A stretch of DNA of 64,000 bases from Podarcis raffonei (GCF_027172205.1 NC_070614.1:41531001-41595000), one strand, 5' to 3'; numbered from the stretch's first letter, positions 33,012-45,101 are shown. Notes: generated by a model not told the origin, from the letters alone. Numbers and translations: made by a program.

Positions 33012-34904
33012 GTTGTGTTTCTTACTTCTATCAAGTTTCCACTCTTCATTAACCACTTTTCAGCATCTAGGAGGGAACCCCACTCACTTCATTTTCATAC
33101 CCAAGAAATGCAAGTTTCACACAAGTTTTTCTATGCAAATTACCAAAGTTTTCAAATATCACCTCCCCACTCAGGTATATTGCATGTCCACTCCACACAC
33201 TGAAAAACAAGTACTGTATCTGCAAGATTACAAATGATTCACAGAGAGTAGATTAGGAGGAGGAAACTTCACAAAGCAGTGTGCTGCTGCCAAACAGTAT
33301 GCCAATCTGAAACTAGCAAGATGCTCTTAGGTCCCTTTCCCTGCTGGTGTCCCTCAGAACTGATTCCCTCCATATGACGATTTCTAAAACTGTGGAAAAC
33401 ACACATCAGTAGCAGGGATAATTAATAAAGCATTCAATATCCACTAACTCTGCCAACACTTTTTTTATGTAGACAGGCCTACATAACTGTTTAATGCAAT
33501 TGCTTTAATGAGAATTATTTATTGCTTTTATGATGTTTTAGATTTTATCGTATACATTGTTGTACACAGCCATGTTACGTTGTACTAACTGATAATATAT
33601 AAACGCTTTTCTAAATAAAGGAAACAAACAATCCCCTAGTATTTCAGACCTAATTTGGGCCTAGTTGCAACTGAAGTTTTAAATCCACATCGCTGGAATT
33701 TATCCTTTTTTTATCGCAGGTGGGAGAGAGAGAGAGAGAGAGAGAGAGAGTCCTACAGGGATGATTTCTGCCATTTCAGATGGAAGACAGAACATCTGTT
33801 CTCTCTTGCATCAAGTTTTCTATGTGGAGGAAATTGTATTCTGTAGAGGAGAGTTCCTTCTAGAGTTGAAATCTGACATCTCTGCCAGGGTCCTACTCGA
33901 GTGTAGGCTGAGCTCCTGACAGGTGGAGCCCCCACACAGGGTAACCATGTCATTGAGCAGGAAGCACTAGGGATGGTGCATAGCCTCTCCCAAATTGTCC
34001 TTATGTGTGCTAACCCCTGTGAGAATCCTAGGGACTTCAAATCCATTCACTTCGGATGACATCATAATTACTCTTGGTGGCATTATTTTTACATCATCCA
34101 TGGATGCAGAGCATTTATCTGAGGACCTTTCTGGTAGGAGCTCTGTGGTAGCAGATTAGATGGAGACTGCACCATAGATGTTAACAATGCTCTTTGGGAC
34201 TCATTAAGGAGTAGGAAAGAATTGCATGGTCCCGTTTTCGGAGGAGAGAAGTGTGTATGGCCATAGTTAAATTTTAATATCAATATTTGCAGGCACCACG
34301 ATCTCCCTGCGGTTTTAGGATCACTATGGGGCTTGGGCTTCATCATGGAGGTCACTGAGTACCATCAATTATAGACATTTTTATGGACAGTCTTCCTTGG
34401 TTTGAGTCTTCACGCTTGCTCTTAGTGCCTGGACTCAGCCATGACTTATGCTGGGATGTGAGAAAGAAGGTGGCTCTGAGAATAGGCAAAGTGCCTACCC
34501 CCGTTGAATGAATGAATTTATTATTTTGGTCACAGACCAGTTCCAGCTCACATACAAAATCCCCCATTGAATACTACCCCATTGAATACTGCTGCCACCC
34601 CCACATGACTAAGGGATTGTAGGCAGGAGGTTCAGAAACTGATCTCTCTACTCAGGCCCTGCTTATTTTCTGTTACATGGAATTTGTTCTTTCGCCATTG
34701 AAAGCTAAAGCCACTTACGCATAGTCACAGCTCCTGCCTGGCTGCTATTCTCCTGAGTTTTGTGTAAAACCTAGAGAAGTTCTGTTCCATCCTCTGGTGA
34801 AATGAAGGACATAAAACATGGGCTGGACTTCCTTAACATTCTAGGGAGTCATGTATTCAAAAAATTGTAATAATGGAAATGTAGAGTTGGACAATAATTC
34901 ACAG
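33012..34904. other. Flank between OR-4 and OR-5
   Basis: Bases 33012-33450 are paralogous to 38401-38960. A LINE-type tail lies near 33525-33620 (ending CTAAATAAAGG) and a GA microsatellite at about 33724-33750. No credible coding region is seen. Confidence 0.4.
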
Positions 34905-35134
34905 GACCAGAGCTTATTGTGCTGGAAAATCACCCATCACTTTTTGTCTTGATATTGGTCATGGTAGGCAAACAGATCCTTCCTGGCACTGCTGTTGTGT
35001 TCTGAGGCCTGCTATTCCCTTGAGCTCCTTATGTTGAGACTTAAAGGAGAAGGCTGAGCTGCTGGAGGAACACACAATCCTTCCTTGATTTCAAGGCAGA
35101 TGAGAGACATTCTTAAGAGTGACTGTTTGGTGAA
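34905..35134 (+). promoter_or_regulatory. Conserved upstream block of OR-5
   Basis: ACAGGACCAGAGCTTATTGTGCTGG through CTCCTTATGTTGAGACTTAAAGGAGAAGG to GACATTCTTAAGAGTGACTGTTTGG; closest to the OR-6 block at 39650-39884. Confidence 0.6.
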
Positions 35135-37261
35135 ATGGAAACGCACCAATCACTGACCGTGAGTATTAGAAGATACAAGCTTAATGGGGCTATCCTTGTG
35201 GCTTAAAGTCTTAAGTAAGACAGGAAAATATATGTTTGGTAATTTTATAAGTTTGACGAAATGAGACTCATATATCAAGACAGGTGTACATGGAACGGGA
35301 GCAGTACACAGAATGTTCTAGAAGGGATGCTGAGATGAATAAAAATATGGTTTAGATGAGATGAAAATCTGTATAAGGGCAATAATATGATCAGGCCAAC
35401 CAAAATGTCATGAAATGATGTGGAGGCTTTTGAGTTCTTCAGAGCTTTTCATCAGGTAATAACAACAGCAGGGAAAGGACAAATAAATCAGGCTCATGGT
35501 GGAACAATAAAGTCTTCATGTGGTGACAGGCACAAGGGAGAATGGGAGAAAATCCAGCCATAAATAATGAACCAGCAATTGACCAGGAGGAAGAGGATCT
35601 AGCAGTGAGTACAGTGGTACCTTGGGTTACACACGCTTCAGGTTACAGACTCCACTAACCCAGAAATAGTACCTCGGGTTAAGAACTTTGCTTCAGGATG
35701 AGAACAGAAATCACATGACGGCGGTGCGGCAGCAGTGGGAGGCCCCATTAGCTAAAGTGGTCTTCAGGTTAAGAACAGTGTCAGGTTAAGAATGGACCTC
35801 TGGACCAAATTAAGTACTTAACTGGAGGTACGACTGTATATAAAACTATCAGTCTCCATGTTCCCTGCAGTTAGTTAACAACTCCCTGTCAAGGCCTGTA
35901 GCTACAGTACACTTGTTCCAGCTTCCACACGGGTTGCTGGCCATTGACAATATCACCACTTACATGTAATGCACAAAGAGGTTCTGACAAGTCTCAGTAA
36001 TTTAAAGACCTAAAAATGACTTTGTCAGATGATCTGATCTAAAAACCAGCTAATTAAGCATTGTGTTTCTCACACTGGCCAAACATTGGTCTCTGAGAAA
36101 TTCAGGTACAGGGCATGAATGTGATCATTAGGAACTAATCTTTGCTTCTCAGAGTGATAAGGCGTCTAAGCAGGGACCTCAAATTCTTGCTTAATATGAC
36201 TCAAGGCTATATGCCTAACACCTTGAAAAGCAAAGAATGCCTTAACTTGTGTATGCCTGTAGCCTCCAACATGTTTACTATGTCACATTTTTGCTTTCAA
36301 ACTCTTGCAGGCAAGCTCCTTGCACAGGGGAGAAATGGAGAACATCACCATGGTGACAGAATTCATCTTAATGGGCCTTTCTGATCTCCCAGCTGTCCGC
36401 TTCTCCCTCTTTGCTACCTTTTTGCTCATCTACCTGGTCACCTTGTTGGGGAATGGCACCATTCTTCTTGCCATAGGAGCTGACTCCCACTTGCACAACC
36501 CCATGTATTTCTTCCTCACTAATCTTTCCCTGCTGGACATCTGCTGCCCTACAGCTACAGTGCCTAAGATGCTGGAGAACCTCTTGTCAGAGAAAAATAC
36601 CATTTCCTTTGTTGGCTGTGTGCTGCAACTCTACTTCCTTGTAGCCTTGGCAGGGACAGAGGTCTTTCTCTTGTCTGCCATGGCTTATGACCGCTATGTG
36701 GCCATATGCAACCCTTTACGATACATGGTTATCATGAGTAAGAAGCTGTGTCTTCAGATGGTTGCTGGTACATGGGTCACAGGGTTCCTCAACTCCTTGC
36801 TGCACACAGTCATGACTTTCACTCTACCTTATTGTAATTCTAATAGAGTTAATCAATACTACTGTGATATCCCTCCAGTCTTGGCCTTATCATGTGCTTC
36901 CACCTATGCAGCTGAGATGGTTGTCCTCATTGTTGGTGGGATTTTTGGTGTGGGGGCTTTTCTGGTGACATTGGTCTCCTACATCTACATCATCTCCACC
37001 ATCCTTAGGATCCGTTCTGCTGAGGGGAAACGCAAGGCCTTCTCCACTTGTGCCTCCCATCTTATGGTGGTGTGCCTCTTCTATGGGACGACCATCTTCA
37101 CTTACATAAGGCCTTCCTCCAGCCACCATCCAGATCAAGACAGGCTGGTGAGCATGTTGTATGGGGTGATTACCCCCATGTTGAACCCCTTGATCTACAG
37201 CCTCAGGAACAAGGAGGTGAAAGGGGCTTTGAAGAGGGTCATTGTTAATAAACGCCAATAA
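35135..37261 (+). CDS. Olfactory receptor OR-5, two coding exons
   Basis: Proposed exons 35135-35158 (METHQSLT, donor GTGAGT) and 36311-37261, 324 residues, phase 0. An internal ATG at 36335 (MENITMVTEF) is retained and would give a conventional 308-residue receptor if exon 1 is not used. Motifs: NIT sequon, LLGNGT in TM1, PMYFFL, TM3 Cys, MAYDRYVAICNPLRY, RKAFSTCASHL and NPLIYSLRNKEV. The 1152-bp intron carries a MITE (35610-35838). Flanks and first exon are closest to OR-6. Confidence 0.88.
35610..35838. mobile_element. TA-flanked palindromic MITE
   Basis: From TACAGTGGTACCTTGGGTTA to GGAGGTACGACTGTA, more worn than the copy at 19291. It lies in the OR-5 intron. Confidence 0.85.
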
Positions 37262-37689
37262 ATTTGGAAGGGGGAAAAAATATATGGCTAAGATACAATT
37301 ATCCTATCCTATATCATTATCTACCAAAATAACCCAATCTCTGAAAAAGAACAGAATTTAATCTGTTTTAAATTACGATTGATCAACTGACAATGACCTG
37401 CTTTGAAGTTGTCAGCTGACATGAGTTTGCTCCATCTTCTACGTGTCAGCCCATTAGATATTTGAAGATAGCTATCTTCTCTGTCTTCTATATTTAGCCT
37501 GGAAAAGAGAAGACTGAGGAGACATGATAGCTATATTTAATTATCTAAAGGGCTGTCACATGGAAGATGAAGGAAGTTTGCTTCCTTCTGCTCCAGATGG
37601 TAGGACCCAAACAAATTGATTCAAATTACACGATGGGACTGTCAAACTAATTGTCAAGAAGATCTATCAGGGTAAGAGCTATCAGGGTA

Positions 37690-37830
37690 GCCAATGTGGT
37701 GCCCTCCACATGGTTTTGGACTACAACTCCCATAAGTCCCATTCAGCCTGGCCAGTAGTAGAGGATGATGGGAGTTGGAGTCCAAAACATCTGGAGGGGA
37801 CGGCAGCAAGTCCAAAACATCTGGAGGGGA
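37690..37830. mobile_element. Palindromic MITE (hAT-like)
   Basis: GGACTACAACTCCCATAAGTCCC and GATGATGGGAGTTGGAGTCC are the arms. The terminal GTCCAAAACATCTGGAGGGGACGG is locally repeated. Confidence 0.65.
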
Positions 37831-37861
37831 CGGTTATATTAATTAATATAACCTAAAGACA

Positions 37862-37932
37862 GAAGTGCCTGGCGTGCTCTGGTCCATGGGGTCACAAAAA
37901 GTCAGACACAACTAAATGACTAAACAACAACA
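37862..37932 (+). mobile_element. BovB 3' tail remnant
   Basis: GTGCCTGGCGTGCTCTGGTCCATGGGGTCAC and AGTCAGACACAACTAAATGAC followed by an AAC repeat. Confidence 0.8.
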
Positions 37933-38584
37933 GGGTGACCATTTGCCATGGATGCTTTGAGAATCCTGAAGTACTGGGGAGGGTGTTGAACTAGATGACC
38001 CTCAGGCTGCCATCCAACTCTGCCATATCTAAGCATGATGTCACAGTTTGAGTTTCAGATGAGGTCCAGGAAAATCCACAATCAAAGTCCCCACTCAGCC
38101 AATCATACAATTCAACTTACCTCACAGGATTATTGTGAGGGTAAAGTGTGTCTGTGTGGTTTTGTGTATATTGCCTTGAGATGGAAGGGTGCAATAAAAA
38201 CGAAGTAAATAAATCATAGAAACATGGAATCATATATGTAATTGTAATTCTTCACACTGAAATGTTAGCGGAATGACAAACATAAATAGATGCCACTATT
38301 AATTATCTGCTTGGACTTTTGATCTAACATGTTGAGATGTGTTGTGTAATCCAGTTTCACTGTCAATAAAATCGGCCACACCACTGTTTTTTTTTTTTTA
38401 TAGTTGTGTTTCTTACTTCTGATCTGTGAACATGAACATCTCTTCAACTTTCCCCTCTTCATTTATCACTTTTCAACTTCTGGGGGGAAAACCCACTCCA
38501 TTTCCAACCCCAGGAAGTGCAAGTTGCACACAAGTTTTCTGATGTAAATTACTAGAGTTTTTAATCACTTCCCCACTCGAGCGT

Positions 38585-38800
38585 ATAGAATCATGGAATT
38601 ATAGAGTTGGAAGGTACCCCGAGGGTCATCTAGTCCAACCCCCTGCAATGCAGAAATCTCAGCTAAAGCATCCATGACAGATGGCCATCCAACCTCTGCT
38701 TGAAAACCTCCAAGGAAGGAGAGTTCACAACCTTTCGTGGGCGACTGCTCCATGGTTGAACTCTCTTACTATTTCCGTTCCACTCACAGAAAAAGTGTGA
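38585..38800 (-). mobile_element. CR1 LINE 3' end
   Basis: AGAATCATGGAATTATAGAGTTGG, CATCTAGTCCAACCCCCTGC and GGCCATCCAACCTCTGCTTGAAAACCTCCAAGG are the reversed CR1 3' region familiar from birds and reptiles. Confidence 0.85.
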
Positions 38801-39649
38801 CCTGCTCTGGCACTGTAGCATTCGCAAGATTACAAATGATCCACAGCGAGTAGATAAGGAGGAAACTTTACTTAGCAGTGTTGCTACCAAACTATATGCA
38901 AAACTGAAACAAATCAGATCTTCTTAGCTCCCGTTCTCTGCTGGTGTCGTTCAGAACTGACCCCCCCTCCCAACAATTTTAAAAACACTTTAAACACTGC
39001 TCACATTACAAGTATCTTGGAATGGAAATCACCTTGGAGGTTGGGGACCTCTTGTTTCAAGAGGAAAAGAATGGGGTCTAAGGAAAGTTATCCAAAAATA
39101 CATCCAGCCCAAGTCCTGCACCTGCTTTGCTGTGCTCCTCCCACTGGTTTGAACAACAACAACACAGTGGAAAGATGTAGGTCCTGATCTTGCATGGCAC
39201 CCCAAAACCATAGCTCTCAACTTTCCCCTTTTCTTGTGAGGAATCCTATTCGGAATAAGGGAATTTCCCTTAAAAAAAGGGAAACGTTGACAGCTATGCC
39301 CAAAACATGCATTTTGGGGTGCCGTGCCCAGAAAAAGCACCTTTTTTGGGGGGGACCATGGTGTGGAATTGCACAAGATCATAGCAACCAAAATGGGCAC
39401 CGTAGTCTCGCGATAACTAACATGAAGATGGTGTCTGGGAAGATGGTATCCCAGACTTTGTCCACAAGGTGTTGGAGGGTATGCATGAGGTATGAGCAAA
39501 GCCCACCAAAAAGGACCTAGTCCCTAAAGCTTCTGAGCTTTGTGTAAACACTGGAATAGAACAGTTCCTTACTCTGGTGAACTGGAGTACATAAAACATT
39601 GGCCTGATTTCCTTAACATCTAGAGAGTGATATCTTGAATGACAATTAT

Positions 39650-39884
39650 TCACAGCCCTGTAGTTTATTGTGCTGGGAAATAAGCCATCACTCTTGGTCT
39701 TGACATTGGCCATAGGGGGCGAGCAGAGATGTTTCCTGACATTGCTTATGTGCTCTGAGGCCTGCTATTCCCTTGAGCTCCTGTTGAGGTTGAAAGGAGA
39801 AGTTTGAGCTGCCAGAGGAACAGACAATCCTTCCTTGATCTCAAGGCAGATGAAAGGCATTCTGAAGAGTGACTGTTTGGAGAA
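39650..39884 (+). promoter_or_regulatory. Conserved upstream block of OR-6
   Basis: TTTATTGTGCTGGGAAATAAGCC through TGAGCTCCTGTTGAGG to TTCTGAAGAGTGACTGTTTGGAG; closest to the OR-5 block. Confidence 0.6.
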
Positions 39885-42102
39885 ATGGTAACGCACCAGA
39901 CATTGACAGTGAGTATTATTACAGTAGATACTTGCTTAATGGGGCTATCGTTGTGACAAAGATCAAGGCTTAGGGAAGACGGGAAGAGTGATGTTTCTAA
40001 ATGTAGAAGTTCAAAGAAATGAGACTCATAAACTGAAGCAAGTGTACATGAAATGAGAGTGGTAAACTGAATGTTCTAGAAGCAGTGCTCTTTTCTGGGG
40101 GTAGTCAAAGGTCCACAGTACTGGGACCTTCCTCCCCCCTCACAATGTGTGGCACTTACTGTAACAACTTCATAGTGAGTACTGGCACATTTATTCCTAA
40201 AAAAAAGGAGCGCTACCTAGAAGGGATGCTCAGATGAACAGAAAAATAGTTTAGATGAGAGTGGTGTAAATACATTTGTATATCCATACGAGGGCAATAT
40301 TTTATCAAGTCACCCACAATGTGATGAGTTCTTCTGAACTTTTCATCAGGCTAGATAGAACACAGGCAGAGAAGGGGAGGATGAATAAATCAGGCTGAGG
40401 GTGAAGCCACAAAGTCTTCATCTCGTGAGAGGCACTAGATAGAATGAGGGAGAACATTCACATGAACTGACAGATGTGGACAGAATTTTCTGAGACAATA
40501 ATACTGCGTGCAGATTGGACTTCCTGCTATAAAAAGAAGGCACAAATTTGCTCAGTTGGGCTTTTGTCCCCACTCACTTTTCTTGACCACCCCCTTGCCA
40601 TTCCCCTTGCTTCCCATTCCCACCCCATGGAAGTCTGCTTACCATGAGAGATGGTGTGGCATTGCGGCAGGGTCCATGAGACCCTCAGTTAGATAACACC
40701 CCCCCCATCAAGCCCCGTAGCTACAGTATACGTGTTCCAGCTTCCACACGGGGTGCTGGCCATTGACATTATCACCACTTACATGTAATGCATAAAGAAG
40801 CTCTGACGAGTCTCAGTAATTTAAGGACCTAAAAATGACTTTGTCAGATGATCTGATCTAAGAACCATCTATATACTGTATTTTATGCTGCTTTTACAAT
40901 TAAGTGTTTTAAATTTGTCGTTAGCCGCCCTGAGCCCGGTTTTTGAATACAGGGCATGAATGTGATTGCTAGGAACTAATCTTTGCTTCTCAGAGTGATA
41001 AAGTGTCTAAGCAGGGACCTCAAATTCCTGCTTAGTATGACTCAAGGCTATATGTCTAACACCTTGAAAAGCAAAGAAGGCCTTAACTTGTGTATGCCTG
41101 TATCCTCCAACATGTTTACTTTGTCACACTTTTGCTTTCAAACTCTTCCAGGAAAGCTCCTCGCACAGGGGAGATATGGAGAACATCACCGTAGTGACAG
41201 AATTTATCCTAACTGGACTTTCTGATCTCCCAGCTGTCCGCTTCTCCCTCTTTGCTGCCTTTTTGCTCATCTACCTGGTCACCCTGCTGGGGAACAGCAC
41301 CATTGTTCTTGCCATAGAAGCTGACTCCCACTTGCACAACCCCATGTATTTCTTCCTCACTAATCTTTCCCTGCTGGACATCTGCTGCCCCACAGTTACA
41401 GTGCCCAAGATGCTGGAGAACCTCTTGTCAGAGAGAAATACCATTTCCTTTGCTGGCTCTGTGCTGCAAGTCTACTTCCTGATAGCCTTGGCAGGGACAG
41501 AGGTCTTCCTCTTGTCTGCCATGGCTTATGACCGCTATGTGGCCATATGCAACCCTCTGCGATACACGGTCATCATGAGCAAGAAGCTGTGTCTTCAGAT
41601 GGCTGCTGGTACATGGGTCACAGGGTTCCTCCACTCCTTGCTGCACACGGTAATGACTTTCACTCTACCTTATTGTAAATCTAATAGAGTCAATCAATAC
41701 TACTGTGATATCCCTCCAGTCTTGGCCTTATCATGTGCTTCCACCTATGTGGCTGAGATGGTTGTCTTCATTGTTGGTGGGATTTTGGGTGTGGGGGCTT
41801 TTATGGTGACGCTGGTCTCCTACATCCACATCATCTCCGCCATCCTTAGGATCCGTTCTGCTGAGGGGAAACGCAAGGCCTTCTCCACTTGTGCCTCCCA
41901 TCTAATTGTGGTGTGCCTCTTCTATGGGACAATCCTCTTCACTTACTTAAGGCCTTCCTCCAGCCACCATCCAGACCAGGACAGGATGGTGAGCATGTTG
42001 TATGGGGTGATTACCCCCATGTTGAACCCCTTGATCTACAGCCTCAGGAACAAGGAGGTGAAAGGGGCTTTGAAGAGGGTCATTGTTCATAAACGCCTCT
42101 AA
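39885..42102 (+). CDS. Olfactory receptor OR-6, two coding exons, TM3 cysteine lost
   Basis: Proposed exons 39885-39908 (MVTHQTLT, donor GTGAGT) and 41152-42102, 324 residues, phase 0; an internal ATG at 41176 (MENITVVTEF) would give 308 residues. The frame is intact with the NIT sequon, PMYFFL, MAYDRYVAICNPLRY, RKAFSTCASHL and NPLIYSLRNKEV. Odd point: the near-invariant TM3 cysteine that pairs with ECL2 is serine (AGSVLQVY, TCT at 41458-41460), while all four paralogues have GCVLQLY. The receptor may therefore fold poorly or be dying despite its open frame. Flanks group with OR-5, but several body residues match OR-2. Confidence 0.88.
40085..40225. mobile_element. Non-autonomous repeat in the OR-6 intron
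   Basis: AAGCAGTGCTCTTTTCTGGGGG at the left and CCTAAAAAAAAGGAGCGCTACC at the right form an imperfect inverted pair. It resembles the element at 27255-27382. Confidence 0.5.
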
Positions 42103-43259
42103 AGCTGGAAGCAGGGGGTGGAGTGGATGATGGTGGTGGTGGAAGATATGGCTAAGATACAATGACCCTATCCTATACCATTTTCTACTAAAGTAACTCA
42201 AAGTCTGAAAAAGAACAGAAATTGATGATCTATTTTAAATTACAATCAATCAGCACTGACCACGAGCCCCTTTGTCACCTGACATTATAATGACCAATAC
42301 ACCATTGGGTAGTTCTCCATCCAGTCCTTGGGCTGAAAACAGTTCCCCATACTTGAATTATGTGAATCAAAGAAATTGCACCGCAAGATTCCCCTTTACA
42401 ATGCAGGCTTTGTCCCTCCACCGCCCAGCCACACTGAATGGAATCTTAACTGACTCATGTCCTGAGCACTCCAAATGGTGTCTAAGATATGTGTCATAGA
42501 CCAGAGGTCAAGTACATGGCGACTTTTGTTAGGACCTATTCTATGGCTCTGGAACGCTTTCCCCAGGGAAGCCAACCTTGATGCCTTTTGACTCCCTTTT
42601 TATTCTGCCAGCCATTTTAGACCCCTTTTTAATTTTTTATTTGGTGGTCATTCTCCCCCTGCTCTGTTCCTGTTGTGTATGATTAATTATTTTACATTGC
42701 TTAATTTTCTTTTTTCTTTTGGGTACCCTTGGAGGCTGCTACATGAGGAGCAGGGTATGAATCTCTAGAATCATGCACAAGTAATTAGAGAACTTTATTT
42801 CATTTGCTCATATTCCTCTTGTGCTAACCTTGAGGTCATTTGGCTGATTCTCAGCTTAGCTGGACTCCACTGGCATTAAGTCTCCAACCCCAGCTCAGCC
42901 AAAAATATGCTGATGTAGTCAGCTCATCCTGGCTGAGTAGAAGCTGGCTGAGCTGAGGCCGGTGTAGTCCCCCAAATGGAGAGTTCTTGGGGCATGGCAG
43001 AGGCGGGACCTGAGAGCAGGGGGCTTAGACTGAATCCTAAGCTTCTTCAGCTCAGTCATGTGATCTGGCAACCCAAACACCATATTAAAGCCTTGCTTGC
43101 CAGAGTTAGACAGAGCAGCAGCAGCTGTCCCATTGCTGAATGGGGTTTGTATCTGCTGTAAAATTACACTTCTTGTACTTACACCAGCTTGCTTTGTGCC
43201 AATTTCTTGTGCATCAGATCTGCATAGTGAATAATGTTACACTGAATTACATTAATACA
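42103..43259. other. 3' flank of OR-6
   Basis: ATATGGCTAAGATACAAT...CCTATCCTATA and CTGAAAAAGAACAGAA match the OR-5 3' flank (37280-37360). Bases about 42530-42765 look like a LINE tail (CTATGGCTCTGGAACGC...GGGTATGAATCT). No gene is seen. Confidence 0.45.
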
Positions 43260-43651
43260 CTAGGTAAAAAGGTAAAAGGTAAAGGACTCCTGGACGGTTA
43301 AGTCCAGTCAAAGGTGGCTATGGGGTTGCGGCGCTTACTTCGCTTTCAAGCCGAGGGAGCTGGCGTTTGTTAGCAGACAGCTTTTTGGGTCCTGTGGCCA
43401 GCATGACTAAACTGCTTCTGGCACAATGGAACACTGTGACGGAAACCAGAGCTCACAGAAATGCCATTTACCTTCCTGCCACAGCAGTACCTATTTATCT
43501 ACTTAGTCTAGTGTGCTTTCAAACTGCTAGGTTGTCAGGAGCTGGGACAGAGCAACAGGAGCTCACCCCATTGTGGGGATTTGAACTGCTGACCTTCTGA
43601 TCAGCAAGCCCAAGAGGCTCAGTGCTTTAGACCACAGTGTCACCCACGTCC
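43260..43651 (-). mobile_element. tRNA-derived SINE, full length
   Basis: AAAGGTAAAGGACTCCTGGACGG at the tail side, reversed box B GGGGATTTGAAC and head AGTGCTTTAGACCACAGTG at the right. Confidence 0.85.
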
Positions 43652-44689
43652 TATTAATATACTATATGGGGTCCAGTGCATGGTATAAACCCAGTTCTTA
43701 ATTTTGACCCCCACTCCACATAGAGACAGAGACTTTTCTCCTCCTCTATTTCTGCACTTGAAGTGAAGTATGCAACTCAATAAATGAATGTTCTCTCTCT
43801 TTTAAGCCCAGGTACTTTCAATTTGCATGTTTATCTTGAACTAAGCTATGCGAGTCCTTATTTGGTGAACATTTGGACCAGTGAATATTTCTTTTTTTAA
43901 AATGTTAGGGGTTTTTTTTTTACTGACACCCTGCTGAGTGTCATATTTATTTTATGTTTTTTTAAAATAAATTAAAATTATTGATTAAAAAGATGCACAA
44001 ATGGTGGGTTGTGTGCTTTACTTTTAAGCGCAAGCCCATTATTCATTAAAAGGATTTTGTTTCCTTCTGGACTTCAATATATTTAAGCTTCTTGGATAAC
44101 ATGATTCATCCGCTGTTGTGAATCCTTAACACTGGATAGCTGGAAGTGTTCCACTTCTGAAACACAGAAGTTGCAATTTTAGTTGACTTGAACACTCAGC
44201 TTCCACAAGTGTTCATCATTATATTATTTATTCCTTTGGAAGAGATAAAGGGGGGTGGGTATTTGAAGAGAAAAAAGTTACATTTGTTGTGTTTAGAAGT
44301 CCTTTACTTTAGCAGCCCATCTTCACATCCTGTGTCTATGGGTTCCATGGAAACAATAATAAAGATAATTAATAATGCTGGCCTGGCTGGTACATATTGT
44401 CTTTGGCTTGATAGGGCTTACATGAGCAGTTTTCTTTACTTTCTTTGTTAAAAGAATTCATATATACTGCCTTTCAGTTCGGAAAGAAATACCAAGGCGA
44501 TTCACCAACAAAACAACAACAGCAACGAAACCAACACAATAAAATGACATTCAAGAGTGAGTCACAACAACCAGGAACAGCAGGAATCGGAATTAGGAAA
44601 ACGCCCAGGTAAACAGGTACAAAGACAAATGCTATTAGAAGCAATCCACAGCTGGAACCTGCCTGAGGTCCTTAGAGGCATCATTTCAC
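43652..44689. other. Intergenic between the + and - receptor groups
   Basis: AT-rich; no credible gene, promoter or intact repeat recognised. Confidence 0.35.
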
Positions 44690-45075
44690 AAGGCAGAGGC
44701 CACCACAGGTTTAAAGCATGGTGGAGAACTTGTGCTCAATGTACCAAATGTGGTTCTTGGGACCCTCCCCAGTACACAGCCCTCACTGGTCCTGCGACAC
44801 TCTTTCCTTGGGTGCTTTTGCCTGGCTGGAATGTGTCCTTGAACTGTGAAAATGGCTCTTCTTGCCTGGACGAAGAGAAGCATGCATTTGTGCAGGATAG
44901 TGTAGAACCTTCTTTGTGTCTGAAATGCAGCATGTGGCACAAGGTACACAGCCCCTCTATTGCTCCACCTGCTTTTGCTTCTGGCCCCACCCATCATTAG
45001 CGCATGGCCTCTAGAATGCTGCCCAAAAGGGAATTTGGCCGTTGGGCTGAAGAAGTTTCCCCACCCTTGGTTTTA
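44690..45075 (+). mobile_element. Interspersed non-autonomous repeat (hAT-like)
   Basis: Shares TGTACCAAATGTGGTTCTTGGGACCC..., TTTGCCTGGCTGGAATGTGTCCTTGAACTGTG and CCACCCTTGG end with copies at 46535-46915 (-), 56180-56345 (+) and 57718-58085 (-). No coding capacity. Confidence 0.6.
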
Positions 45076-45101
45076 GAATTTCTGTATGTGACCTATCCTT
45101 G

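Larger units (their letters stand above)
17491..42250 (+). repeat. Tandem array of five duplicated olfactory receptor units
   Basis: Five units carry, in order, a conserved upstream block, a short coding exon, an intron, the main receptor exon and a related 3' flank. Main exons start at 19896, 24007, 29767, 36311 and 41152. Homology is not limited to coding sequence: 17491-18900 matches 22603-23750, 20865-21300 matches 24976-25400, 32030-33450 matches 38230-38960, and 36110-36310 matches 40970-41150. Later insertions (SINEs, MITEs, LTR elements) differ between units. Confidence 0.88.

Noticed and set aside
32313-33203. Overlapping frames on both strands in a GC-rich island
   Set aside because: They lie in a solo LTR with target-site duplication; no domain is visible.
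44557-45000. 147-codon frame and its reverse-strand shadows
   Set aside because: It lies across a non-autonomous interspersed repeat present four times in the window.
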